Both the position numbers and the translations under genes were made by a program. The notes under the pieces are model-generated. The model was not told the origin of the DNA. It was given only the letters and a program-made list of their open reading frames with translations, and searched no databases. DNA of 39,910 bases from an uncultured Bacteroidota bacterium (GTDB lineage Bacteria > Bacteroidota > Bacteroidia > Chitinophagales > Chitinophagaceae), in the NCBI GenBank assembly GCA_902826165.1, contig CADEDV010000004.1, positions 54,909-94,818 on the forward strand, written 5' to 3'. Of the stretch, positions 8,000 to 16,273 are shown one piece after another; positions within the stretch are counted from its first letter, which is position 1, and each line of letters opens with the position of its first letter.

Positions 8000-8371
8000 A
8001 TGGCTGATAACCTGAAAGACATATTATCTAATTTATCTACTGAGGTTGACCAGGAGACCTTGTTGCTTTACCTGCAGGATAAACTGCCGGAGGAGAAGAA
8101 ACACGAGGTGGAAAAACAATTGCTGGATAATGATTTTGCCGACGATGCACTGGAAGGCCTGAAAGAAATAAAAGACAAGCAGCAGATATCCTATATGGTG
8201 GAAATGCTGAACCGTGACCTGAAAAAGAAAACGGAAAAGAAGAAACAACGGCGGGAAAAATTGAAAATCAAAGACCAGCCCTGGCTTTATATTTCGATCC
8301 TGATCTTATTACTCTTAATTGTACTTAGTTATTTTATCCTGCACCGGATGATCAATAATGGGCAGGATTGA
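8000..8371 (+). CDS. Small single-pass membrane protein, probable anti-sigma partner
   Basis: 123 residues. Residues about 15-60 form an acidic helical region (QETLLLYLQDKLPEEKKHEV, then DDALEGL) of the type found at the cytoplasmic end of Bacteroidota anti-sigma proteins. A very basic stretch (KKKTEKKKQRREKLKIK, about 74-90) follows, then one membrane helix (about 93-113) and a tail of only about ten residues. There is no periplasmic domain and no zinc-binding HxxxCxxC motif, so any signal must come through another protein or the membrane. The role rests on its position 3 bases after the sigma gene (inference). Confidence 0.65.
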   Translation: MADNLKDILSNLSTEVDQETLLLYLQDKLPEEKKHEVEKQLLDNDFADDALEGLKEIKDKQQISYMVEMLNRDLKKKTEKKKQRREKLKIKDQPWLYISILILLLLIVLSYFILHRMINNGQD

Positions 8372-8574
8372 CAACTGCCTTGGTTTTGATCGGTTTTTAG
8401 GAAATTTGCCGCTTTTTGCAGGCTTCCTGTTGTGAATATGTCCGGGGTTGCCCACAGTTTTTTCACGTTCTCCTTTCCAATATGAAGTTATCATTAACTT
8501 TCAATCAGTCAGCCTTCCCCGGGTAAAAGGGTTGTAATTTATACTGCAATTATCACCTGCTTAAATTATTTATT

Positions 8575-9060
8575 ATGCGTTGGGAAAAAAGCAAATCAAC
8601 TTCAGCCAATGAAGTATACCATTTATGGGATAAGGATAAGCAGCTCCTGACGCTGACATTGCATCCTTTCTCCAACACGGCCCGGGTGGAATCTGCCACA
8701 GAGAAACGGGTATTCCTTATCCGGAAAGAAGGTTTTCTGCGCAACAAAACAGTATTAAGAAGCGAATACGGGATCAAGATAGGCGAGCTGGGACATGACA
8801 ACAAAGAGCATTTTATTGATATGAATGATGAACGCTTCTATTACAGCATCCATAATAACCCGATGGCGGAATTGGTCATCTACAAAGAATCGATAGATAA
8901 GCCTTCTGTTGTGTGCGGGTTGAATGTTAGTGATGAAAGCCCGGCTGTTCAATTTGCAAATACAAATCATCTTTCCTCCGAGCCAAGCTTACTCATGGCC
9001 CTTTGCTGGTATATGTTCCTCCCCGTAGCAAAAGAAAATGTAGTAGAATACGCTGTGTAA
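8575..9060 (+). CDS. Conserved protein of unknown function
   Basis: 161 residues, no signal peptide and no membrane helix apart from a hydrophobic C-terminal stretch (LLMALCWYMFLPV, about 139-151). Alternating hydrophobic residues (KQLLTLTLHPF, RVFLIRKEGFL, GIKIGELGHD, RFYYSIHNN, AELVIYKES) suggest an all-beta fold, perhaps of the tubby/LURP type, but this is a guess. It ends 4 bases from the stop of the MurC-like gene on the opposite strand, with no terminator between them. Confidence 0.65.
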   Translation: MRWEKSKSTSANEVYHLWDKDKQLLTLTLHPFSNTARVESATEKRVFLIRKEGFLRNKTVLRSEYGIKIGELGHDNKEHFIDMNDERFYYSIHNNPMAELVIYKESIDKPSVVCGLNVSDESPAVQFANTNHLSSEPSLLMALCWYMFLPVAKENVVEYAV

Positions 9061-9064
9061 AAGA

Positions 9065-10441
9065 TCAGAGGTCAGCCCACAATTTTTTAGCAAACTGTTC
9101 TAATGAAGGATCTCTTGCCCCCATCAATAGTAATACACAATCGCTGGTGAAATGTGAGCGGAGTGCGGGTAATAAATCATCCCTGTTCTCCACGAAAAAG
9201 GCGGGCTTATGCAATGCCTTCAGGTCATTGATCAGATCATTGGCGGAAATATCTTTCACCGCCGTGCCGCCTGCATAAAAGATCTCACTCATCCATATCT
9301 CATCTTCCGGCCTTAATACGTTGGCGATCTCTGCTACAAAATCATTCCGCAGGAATTTAGTAGGCCCGTATCCATGTGGCTGGAACCAGGCAATCACTTT
9401 GGGTGCTATGGGCTGGCAGGCTTCAATAGCTGCTGCACATTTCACCGGGTTATGGGCATAGTCATCAATCACCCAGACACCTTGCTTGTTGCCCAATACC
9501 TGGTGGCGGCGGTAAATGCCTTCATAGCTTTTCAATGCAGCCGCAGCAACAGCAAGCTCCACTCCCAACTGGTTAGCAATAGCAGCAGCGGCAACAGCAT
9601 TCTCCATATTATGCCGGCCCACCACGTTCAGGTTAAAATCGGTATTATTAATACGGAAAGAAATTGTAAGTCCTTCCTGCTTAAAATCACTGGCAATATA
9701 ACCAGCACCTTGTCCCTGGTGAAGGGAAAAATCATATTGCTTATCCTGCGAAAGTTGTTTAGCTAACTCATGCGACTGGTTGACTACAAATTTCCTGCTG
9801 TTCTTTTTAAAAGTTTCAAATACCTCCATCAGCACATTGATCTCTTTATGATCCTTATCCACATTCAGTAATAATCCGATCTCCGGTTTATACTGCACAA
9901 TCGAGCCATCACTTTCATCCGCTTCAATGACCAGCCATTCACCGGCTCCTGCTTTGGCATTACCGATCCTTCCTTCTTTAATGATACTCACCAGCCCTGC
10001 GCCGCTGATGATACTCGGCTGCATACCTGCATACTCAAGTATATCAAACAACATGGCACTGGTGGTACTTTTACCGCTGGTGCCACCTACAGCGATTGTT
10101 TTTTTACTATCAGCAATAACAGAGAGCAATTCCGATCTTTTGATAATAGGGATATGCAGTGCTTTTGCTTTTTGTACTTCTGCTACCGTGTCTTCCACGG
10201 CCGTAGAAACCACCACCAGGTCTGTTTCCCCTGTTATTCCGTCCCCATTTTGCAAAAAACACCTGATCCCTTCAGCTTCCAGCTTCTCTTTTATCTCATT
10301 GTATTCTCCTTCTTTAAAAAAACGGTCGCTCCCTGACACCTGCTTCCCTCTTCCCTGTAGGTATTGTGCAATAGCACTCATTCCGGTACCGGCAATACCA
10401 ATAAAAAAAGGCTGCTTAAAATCATTTACAGACTGAATCAT
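9065..10441 (-). CDS. MurC/Mpl-like Mur ligase with atypical motifs
   Basis: 458 residues from ATG 10441 (an ATG 15 bases upstream is less likely). The N-terminal Rossmann domain (FFIGIAGTGMSAIAQYL, VSGSD) binds the UDP-sugar. The ATP loop reads GGTSGKSTT where MurC and Mpl have GTHGKTTT. EADESDGS is the conserved central motif, DDYAHNPVK marks the C-terminal domain, and FQPHGYGPTKF replaces the FQPHRYxRT of MurC. Mur ligases join an amino acid or peptide to UDP-MurNAc in an ATP-dependent step in the cytoplasm. The gene stands alone, away from other cell-wall genes, so it is more likely a paralogue with a recycling or special substrate role than the housekeeping MurC (inference). Confidence 0.82.
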   Translation of the reverse strand: MIQSVNDFKQPFFIGIAGTGMSAIAQYLQGRGKQVSGSDRFFKEGEYNEIKEKLEAEGIRCFLQNGDGITGETDLVVVSTAVEDTVAEVQKAKALHIPIIKRSELLSVIADSKKTIAVGGTSGKSTTSAMLFDILEYAGMQPSIISGAGLVSIIKEGRIGNAKAGAGEWLVIEADESDGSIVQYKPEIGLLLNVDKDHKEINVLMEVFETFKKNSRKFVVNQSHELAKQLSQDKQYDFSLHQGQGAGYIASDFKQEGLTISFRINNTDFNLNVVGRHNMENAVAAAAIANQLGVELAVAAAALKSYEGIYRRHQVLGNKQGVWVIDDYAHNPVKCAAAIEACQPIAPKVIAWFQPHGYGPTKFLRNDFVAEIANVLRPEDEIWMSEIFYAGGTAVKDISANDLINDLKALHKPAFFVENRDDLLPALRSHFTSDCVLLLMGARDPSLEQFAKKLWADL

Positions 10442-10523
10442 ATTGCAAATAAACACATTTTCAATTCATCCGCCACTTCCTTCAGCCTGTCTTTCCGCTT
10501 GGCAGTTGATTCATTTTTAGGTA

Positions 10524-10552
10524 TTGCCCCGCAGGAACCACTGTTATCATTG
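10524..10552 (+). promoter_or_regulatory. Probable promoter of the glycosyltransferase gene
   Basis: TTG at 10524-10526, an 18-base spacer, and TATCATTG at 10545-10552 (one base off TAnnTTTG), 33 bases before the ATG. Confidence 0.5.
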
Positions 10553-10585
10553 CGTTTCAATTAAACCTTACTATAAAATTCAGTC

Positions 10586-11974
10586 ATGATGAACAAGAAC
10601 AATTTGAGTAATGATGCCAGGCAATCCATTGCTGCCCTGGCCGGCAAAAAAATTTTATTCGCCAATTTCCCCGCTGACGGCCACTTTAATCCTTTAACAG
10701 GATTAGCTACTCATTTACAGCAACTGGGTTGTGATGTCCGCTGGTATACATCCGAAATATATGCAGCTAAGATCAGCCGGTTAAATATTCCTCATTACAC
10801 TTTTAAAAAAGCAAAGGATATCAATGCTACCAACCTGGAGCAGTTTTTCCCGGAACGGGAAATGATCAAAGGCATGGTCGGTAAACTCAGTTTTGATATT
10901 ATAAATGCCTTTGTATTGAGGGGACCGGAATACTATGCCGACCTGCTTGCTATTTACAAAGAATTTGCATTTGACCTGGTGGTGGCAGATTGTGCTTTCT
11001 CGGGTATTCCTTTCATTACTGATAAAATGAATATCCCTGTTGCCTCTGTCGGTGTGTTTCCATTACCCGAAACTTCGGTTGACCTGGCTCCCCCCGGTCT
11101 TGGAATGACGCCTTCCTATACATTTATTGGCAAGGCCAAGCAAAGTTTCCTCCGCTATATTGCTGACCGTGTATTGTTCCGTAAAGCCAATAAGGTGATG
11201 CATACGATACTGGATGAATACGGTATTGAACATTTCAACCTTGGTGCTTTTGACCTGCTGGTGAAAAAAGCAACGATCCTGCTGCAAAGTGGCACGCCGG
11301 GTTTTGAATACTACCGCAGCGACCTTGGAAAAAACGTTCGCTTTATTGGCTCTTTGCTTCCTTACCAGCCCAGGAAACAAAATTCAGCCTGGTTTAACTC
11401 CAAACTGAACCAATATGAGAAAATAGTGATCGTAACACAGGGGACGGTAGAAAAAAATCAGGAGAAAATTATTGTACCCACACTGGAAGCATTTAAGGAT
11501 TCAGATGTGCTGGTAATTGCAACAACGGGCGGATCTGGTACAGAAGAGTTAAGAAAACGTTTCCCGCAATACAACCTGGTCATTGAAGATTTCATACCCT
11601 TCGCCGACATCATGCCCTATGCTGATGCCTATATTACCAATGGCGGATACGGTGGTGTGATGCTGGGTATCGAAAATCAATTGCCGCTGGTAGTGGCCGG
11701 TGTTCATGAAGGTAAAAACGAGATCAATGCAAGGGTTGGCTATTTTAAACTCGGTGTGAACCTGAAAACAGAATGGCCCAAACAACAGCAGGTAAAAAAA
11801 GCGGTGGAAGAAGTGCTGGAAAATAAAATGTACAAGGAAAATGTGGTCAAGCTTGGAAAAGAATTCAGCGGGTATAACCCCAAAGAACTCAGCAGCTATT
11901 ATATAAAAGAAATACTACGAAAAACTGGACGGTTGTATACAACAGTGAAAAGAGAAGGAGAAAAGATCTATTAA
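10586..11974 (+). CDS. GT1-family (UGT/MGT-like) glycosyltransferase
   Basis: 462 residues, cytoplasmic, with a GT-B fold. The N-terminal half opens with KKILFANFPADGHFNPLTGLA, the substrate-side loop with its catalytic-type His in the position expected for this family. The C-terminal half carries the sugar-nucleotide site: TQGTVEKN, then IEDFIPFADIMPYADAYITNGGYGGVML and GVHEGKNEINARV, a variant of the usual HxGxxS...DQxxNA pattern. Members move a sugar from UDP- or dTDP-sugars to small lipophilic acceptors such as macrolides, flavonoids or carotenoids. The acceptor cannot be told, and no biosynthetic gene lies beside it. It has its own promoter and terminator. Confidence 0.85.
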   Translation: MMNKNNLSNDARQSIAALAGKKILFANFPADGHFNPLTGLATHLQQLGCDVRWYTSEIYAAKISRLNIPHYTFKKAKDINATNLEQFFPEREMIKGMVGKLSFDIINAFVLRGPEYYADLLAIYKEFAFDLVVADCAFSGIPFITDKMNIPVASVGVFPLPETSVDLAPPGLGMTPSYTFIGKAKQSFLRYIADRVLFRKANKVMHTILDEYGIEHFNLGAFDLLVKKATILLQSGTPGFEYYRSDLGKNVRFIGSLLPYQPRKQNSAWFNSKLNQYEKIVIVTQGTVEKNQEKIIVPTLEAFKDSDVLVIATTGGSGTEELRKRFPQYNLVIEDFIPFADIMPYADAYITNGGYGGVMLGIENQLPLVVAGVHEGKNEINARVGYFKLGVNLKTEWPKQQQVKKAVEEVLENKMYKENVVKLGKEFSGYNPKELSSYYIKEILRKTGRLYTTVKREGEKIY

Positions 11975-11995
11975 AGTTGCAGAAGGGATCACTGT

Positions 11996-12024
11996 ATGCC
12001 GGATCACATGGTCCGGCATTTTTA
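11996..12024 (+). terminator. Terminator after the glycosyltransferase gene
   Basis: Perfect 8-base stem ATGCCGGA (11996-12003) with TCCGGCAT (12012-12019), 8-base loop, then a T run. It also sits downstream of the minus-strand gene that ends at 12022. Confidence 0.75.
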
Positions 12025-12531
12025 TAGGTTATCCTTTTTATTAGCCCTGATCATTTCCGGGTAGCCCCATTTTTTGGAAAGAGCATTTACTGCCATAGCG
12101 ATCCTTTTAGTCCGGGTGGGTTCTGTTTTCGCATCATCTATCCATTTACTAAAATATCTCTGGTGAGAACCTGTAAGTGACTGAAAGAATTCTTTCGCTG
12201 CAGGTTCGTCATTTAGGCATTCCATAAAATCGGCATTGAAAATAAATTCACTTTTATCCTCTGTCAGTTGGACTTTGAGCATGGCACCTTGCTTTTTCGC
12301 AATACCTTTCCTGATAGTTGCATTGAGGGCAAGGATGAACTTACCACCCCCCATGGGTATAGCAGACATTCGCTTAACAGGAAAAGCATCCAGCTTGCCT
12401 TTTACTTTAAATTCTTTTCTATTCCCTGGTTTTAATTGCTGTGCCAAGTCAGCAGGTATTTCGATATAGGTCCAGCCGGTCTTCTCTCCTTGTTTGGCAA
12501 ACTTGTGTATGGTGGTTGTGAATTGTATCAT
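12022..12531 (-). CDS. DUF1905 / YdeI-OmdA domain protein
   Basis: 169 residues from ATG 12531; the open frame continues upstream but that part lies antisense to the next gene and has no family similarity. The N-terminal half is a DUF1905 beta-barrel (KVKGKLDAFPVKRMSAIPMG, then KFILALNATIRKGI). The C-terminal third is the YdeI/OmpD-associated helix bundle (FFQSLTGSHQRYFSKWI, KTEPTRTKRIAMAV). The two domains often occur together in soluble proteins of unclear function; some relatives are linked to bacteriocin or stress tolerance. Divergent from the iron permease-like gene at 12599, with only 67 bases between the starts. Confidence 0.85.
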   Translation of the reverse strand: MIQFTTTIHKFAKQGEKTGWTYIEIPADLAQQLKPGNRKEFKVKGKLDAFPVKRMSAIPMGGGKFILALNATIRKGIAKKQGAMLKVQLTEDKSEFIFNADFMECLNDEPAAKEFFQSLTGSHQRYFSKWIDDAKTEPTRTKRIAMAVNALSKKWGYPEMIRANKKDNL

Positions 12532-12598
12532 TGCTGGATCAGAATGATTAAATTTCGGTATTGGCAACGAGATCAACAAAACTCCTGTCACTGATTTT

Positions 12599-13048
12599 AT
12601 GAAAAAAATGATCAACCTGCTTTTTGAAAAATTCTCAGGTAAAGTGACCAAAGCGACCGGCAAGCCACTGGCCTTTATATTTGCCCTTTTGATCATTATT
12701 GGATGGGTGGTCACGGGTCCCATTTTTCATTACTCCGATACCTGGCAACTGGTGATCAATACAGGCACCACCATCATTACTTTTTTAATGGTCTTTGTGA
12801 TCCAGCAATCACAAAATAAAGACACCGTGGCTTTGCACCTGAAACTGAATGAACTGATCGCTGCCTCTTCTTCTGCCAGCAACCGTTTGGTGGATGTGGA
12901 AGATCTTTCCACGGAAGAACTGGAAACTATCAAAAAATTCTATGTCAAACTTTCCGAGCTGGCTAAAAAAGAAAATGACATTCATTCCACCCATTCAGTC
13001 GATGAAGCTAAAAATATTCATCATCAGAAAAGAACCCGCCATAAATAA
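12599..13048 (+). CDS. Low-affinity iron permease family membrane protein
   Basis: 149 residues. Two membrane helices lie at about 22-40 and 50-68, joined by GPIFHYSDTWQLVINTGTTI, and are followed by the family hallmark FLMVFVIQQSQNKDTVALHLKLNEL. This is the PF04120 'low affinity iron permease' family. The name comes from yeast Fet4; iron transport has not been shown for these short bacterial forms, and two helices are few for a transporter. The C-terminal tail is charged and His-rich (HSTHSVDEAKNIHHQK), which could bind metal. Divergent from the DUF1905 gene. Confidence 0.85.
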   Translation: MKKMINLLFEKFSGKVTKATGKPLAFIFALLIIIGWVVTGPIFHYSDTWQLVINTGTTIITFLMVFVIQQSQNKDTVALHLKLNELIAASSSASNRLVDVEDLSTEELETIKKFYVKLSELAKKENDIHSTHSVDEAKNIHHQKRTRHK

Positions 13049-13102
13049 TAAAATCAGAAAGGTTAAATGTTTTAAAAATCAGCAGTCAGGTAGTGCTTTC
13101 GT

Positions 13103-13132
13103 TTTGAACAGCAGCAGATTTAGCTATTTTTG
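13103..13132 (+). promoter_or_regulatory. Promoter of the outer-membrane barrel gene
   Basis: TTTG at 13103-13106, an 18-base spacer and TATTTTTG at 13125-13132: a full match to the Bacteroidota promoter, 26 bases before the ATG. Confidence 0.75.
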
Positions 13133-13158
13133 ATCTTTATCACCAGCCATTACTATTC

Positions 13159-15582
13159 ATGAAAATCAGCTCCCTTCCTTCCTTGAAAACATTTTTATTC
13201 CTTACAGTAGTTCTCTTTACCACTTCTATATATGCACAGGAAATTCCGGTCAGTCTTAAAATAATCAATCAGAAGAAGGAGCCGGTTGCTTTCGCTTCCG
13301 TCATTGTCACCAACAGACAGGATAGCAGCCAGGTAATTAAAAAAGTAGCTGACAGCAGCGGTATTGCCGTTTTTCAGCTGAATACAGCCGGTCAATATTC
13401 TATACATATCAGTTCCGTCAATTATCAATCTTTAGAGAAAGGAATAACTATTGGCATCAATAAAACAATGTTCCAGTTCAGCCTGGAACCCGCAGCAAAA
13501 ACATTGACCGGCGTAATTGTTACATCCCAAAAACCATTATTTCGGCAGGAAGATGATAAACTAATTGTTGATCCGGAAAACCTGGTAGCAGCATCCACCA
13601 GCGGGTACGAAGTGCTCGAAAAAACCCCGGGATTATTTGTTGACCAGGATGGTAATATTTATATCAGCAGCCTGACCCCTGCTACCATTCAGATCAATGG
13701 CAGAGATATGAGAATGAGTGCCGCAGATATGGCCAGCATGCTGAAAAGCTTGCCCCCCAACGCTATTTCAAAAATTGAGATCGTCAGAACTCCTTCTGCT
13801 AAATACGATGCCACAAGCAGCGGTGGTGTCGTCAATGTAGTGCTGAAAAAAGGCGTGAAAATAGGGTTAACAGGCAGTGTGAATGCAGGAATACAACAGG
13901 GAACTTATGGCAACCAGTTTATCGGTTTCAGTCTTAATAATAATGATGGAAAGAAGAGTTCTTCTCTGAACATCAATTATAATCATCGGGATTCCTATGA
14001 ACAAATAAAGACCGACAGGATATTTGCCCCCGACTCCCTGCTCAGTCAGCATGCACTGACAAAATATCCTGGTAATAATTACTATGGTGCTTATGCACTA
14101 ACCTATGAACTTTCAAAAAAATGGGAGCTCACTTATGATGCCACTGCCAGTTATAATAAATTCAACACCCATTCTGAGAATAAAAACAGCATCCAGAAGA
14201 TCAGCAATTCCCAATTACTTTCTAACAGCCTGAACGGGGTAGATAATGATGGCAGTTCTTTGACGCTGGGTAATGGTATTGAGTCCAAATATAAAATTGA
14301 TTCATTGGGATCGGAATGGACCAATGATACCTGGTATAGCCGCAGCAACAATAAATCTGACCAGCTCTTCTTTACACAATACAGCACCCCTTTTTCGATA
14401 CTATCCGGCGGTGATGGCAAAGCTGATAATACCCGTGACTATTTCAACGCAAAATCTGACCTGAAGCTAAAAATGAAGAAAAGATTTACGCTGGAAACAG
14501 GGTTGCAGGCATCCATCAACAACTACCGGAATAAAACAAATTATTTCCGCGAATCGAATGGCGTCCGCATGGTTGACAGCAGTCGTACGAACACATTCCG
14601 GTACAATGAGAATATCAATGCTTTTTACCTGCAGGGATCAAAGACCCTTGGTAAGGATTTTGTCATAAAATTTGGCTCCAGGCTGGAAAATACAAATATG
14701 AAAGGAAGACAACTTGTTCCTGGTGATACCTCCTTCGCCATTCAACGTACTGATCTTTTCCCTTACATCTATCTCAGCAAAAGTTTAATGAAGATCGCAG
14801 GATACGACCTGAGGGCATACCTTGTTTACCGGCGGACGATCAACAGGCCGTCTTACAGCCAGCTAAATCCTTTTTCAAGATATGTGGATGAATATCTCAG
14901 CGAAACAGGTAACCCTTCATTGCGGCCCCAGTTCAACCAGAATTATGAAGCCAATATCAGTGTGGATGAAAGGCCTATATTGGCAGTTGGTATAAATGAT
15001 ACCAAAGACATTTTTACCAATGTTATTTACCAGGCCGACAGCAGCCGGAGCCAGGCTTATCGGACCTATGATAATCTTGGAAAAAACAAAGAGTGGTATT
15101 TCCGGGCTTTAGGCGCTTTACCACCCGGAGGCCGGTACTTCTTCGTCATCGGTACTCAATACAACCATAATTTCTACCAGGGATTTTACCAGAATCAGCC
15201 CCTTTCCTTCAAAAAAGGAACCTGGACCTTTTTTACCTACCAAACTTTCAAAATTGATAAAAAATCGGTGATAACACTAAATGGGTTTATGCGGCTAAAA
15301 GGTCAGCAGCAGTTATATGAGCTCAGTTCTTTCGGGGCACTGAATGCAAGTATTAACCGGAGGTTCATGAAAGACAAGCTGGTCGTTACGCTTAGCCTTA
15401 GTGATATGTTTGCGTCAAATAAAAATAATTTTATCCTTAAACAGGGTTCTGTTGATGCCAGCGGGTTGCGGCAATCAGACACCCGGAGGGTTGGTATTAA
15501 TCTCCGTTACAACTTTGGCATCCGAAAGAAAGAAGAAAGCGGTAATAATATGTTTAATGCAGAGCCTCCGGCTTCAAATTAA
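13159..15582 (+). CDS. Outer-membrane beta-barrel protein, TonB-receptor-like
   Basis: 807 residues. A signal peptide (about 1-26, ending SIYAQ) is followed by a carboxypeptidase-regulatory-like domain (about 28-115), then a TonB plug-like domain (VLEKTPGLFVDQDGNIYI, TIQINGRDMRM, IEIVRTPSAKYDATSSGGVVNVV), then about 550 residues of alternating beta-strands forming the barrel. This is the Bacteroidota 'outer membrane beta-barrel family' related to TonB-dependent receptors. No SusD-like partner follows, so glycan uptake is not indicated; the substrate could be a siderophore, peptide or other ligand. Length is close to the family norm and the C-terminus is complete. It has its own promoter and appears to be a single-gene unit. 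Confidence 0.88.
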   Translation: MKISSLPSLKTFLFLTVVLFTTSIYAQEIPVSLKIINQKKEPVAFASVIVTNRQDSSQVIKKVADSSGIAVFQLNTAGQYSIHISSVNYQSLEKGITIGINKTMFQFSLEPAAKTLTGVIVTSQKPLFRQEDDKLIVDPENLVAASTSGYEVLEKTPGLFVDQDGNIYISSLTPATIQINGRDMRMSAADMASMLKSLPPNAISKIEIVRTPSAKYDATSSGGVVNVVLKKGVKIGLTGSVNAGIQQGTYGNQFIGFSLNNNDGKKSSSLNINYNHRDSYEQIKTDRIFAPDSLLSQHALTKYPGNNYYGAYALTYELSKKWELTYDATASYNKFNTHSENKNSIQKISNSQLLSNSLNGVDNDGSSLTLGNGIESKYKIDSLGSEWTNDTWYSRSNNKSDQLFFTQYSTPFSILSGGDGKADNTRDYFNAKSDLKLKMKKRFTLETGLQASINNYRNKTNYFRESNGVRMVDSSRTNTFRYNENINAFYLQGSKTLGKDFVIKFGSRLENTNMKGRQLVPGDTSFAIQRTDLFPYIYLSKSLMKIAGYDLRAYLVYRRTINRPSYSQLNPFSRYVDEYLSETGNPSLRPQFNQNYEANISVDERPILAVGINDTKDIFTNVIYQADSSRSQAYRTYDNLGKNKEWYFRALGALPPGGRYFFVIGTQYNHNFYQGFYQNQPLSFKKGTWTFFTYQTFKIDKKSVITLNGFMRLKGQQQLYELSSFGALNASINRRFMKDKLVVTLSLSDMFASNKNNFILKQGSVDASGLRQSDTRRVGINLRYNFGIRKKEESGNNMFNAEPPASN

Positions 15583-15701
15583 GATAAACAGGTGTTTTAT
15601 TTAAACAGATCAAACCGCTAAGCAGTAACCCTTTGGCTTTTGTATTTAATTATTTAACAAGCGAAATAATAAATAAAAGAGGGATTGTCAATTAACAGGC
15701 T

Positions 15702-15709
15702 TATCTTTG
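15702..15709 (+). promoter_or_regulatory. -7 element of the RRM gene, with a long leader
   Basis: TATCTTTG matches TAnnTTTG. Transcription from it would give a 5' leader of about 145 bases (15715-15860), rich in T and short purine runs. A TTG lies 14 bases upstream, shorter than the usual spacer. Long leaders of this kind are common in cold-inducible RNA-binding protein genes (inference). Confidence 0.5.
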
Positions 15710-15860
15710 CCCTGTTAATTTGAGTTCTACGTTAAGTTTGTAAGTGAACGATTTTTTCTGCTAAGCCCTCAATCCTGCGTATAATCGAAGGATCCTGCTA
15801 ATAGTTAGTCTTCTTTACGTTGCGTTTTTCTCAAGCATTTTTGATCTTTAATTTTTATTG

Positions 15861-16151
15861 ATGAACATTTACGTTTCAAATCTGAGCTTCGCTGTACAAG
15901 ACGAAGACCTGATGTCTTATTTTGCAGAGTACGGAGAAGTAACTTCTGCTAAAGTTATTATGGACAAATTTACTAACCGCAGCAAAGGTTTCGGTTTTGT
16001 TGAAATGTCTGATGACGAAGCTTCTAAAAAAGCAATCGCTGAACTGGATGGCGCTATGGTTGATGGCCGTTCTATCAAAGTTGCTGAAGCTAAGCCAAAA
16101 GAAGAAAGAAAGCCAAGGCCTTCTTATTCTAACTCAAACAACCGCTGGTAA
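15861..16151 (+). CDS. Small RRM-domain RNA-binding protein
   Basis: 96 residues consisting of one RNA recognition motif (about 1-80) and a short basic tail rich in Lys, Arg, Pro, Ser and Asn that ends in NNRW. RNP2 is IYVSNL at the N-terminus and RNP1 is KGFGFVEM at about 48-55, both with the aromatic residues that stack on RNA bases. Such small glycine/asparagine-tailed RRM proteins in bacteria act as RNA chaperones and are often induced by cold. The start is ATG 15861; a TTG directly before it is unlikely. A strong terminator follows, then a DEAD-box helicase gene, so the two genes sit together but are probably separate transcripts. Confidence 0.95.
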   Translation: MNIYVSNLSFAVQDEDLMSYFAEYGEVTSAKVIMDKFTNRSKGFGFVEMSDDEASKKAIAELDGAMVDGRSIKVAEAKPKEERKPRPSYSNSNNRW

Positions 16152-16173
16152 TCACCATCGTATAATACGTTTG

Positions 16174-16201
16174 AAAAGGGGGGCTTTGGCCCTCCTTTTT
16201 T
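16174..16201 (+). terminator. Terminator after the RRM gene
   Basis: 11-base stem (16174-16184 with 16189-16199, one G-U pair), TTTG loop, GC-rich core and a T run. Confidence 0.85.
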
Positions 16202-16273
16202 GCTATTACCTGAAAATGGATTTACCCCTATCTTTACGAAAACAATTCTGCCCAACTAATCTCTATTTGTCAC

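Noticed and set aside
9927..10436. 169-codon plus-strand frame within the MurC-like gene
   Set aside because: Shadow of the ligase on the other strand; no recognisable domain.
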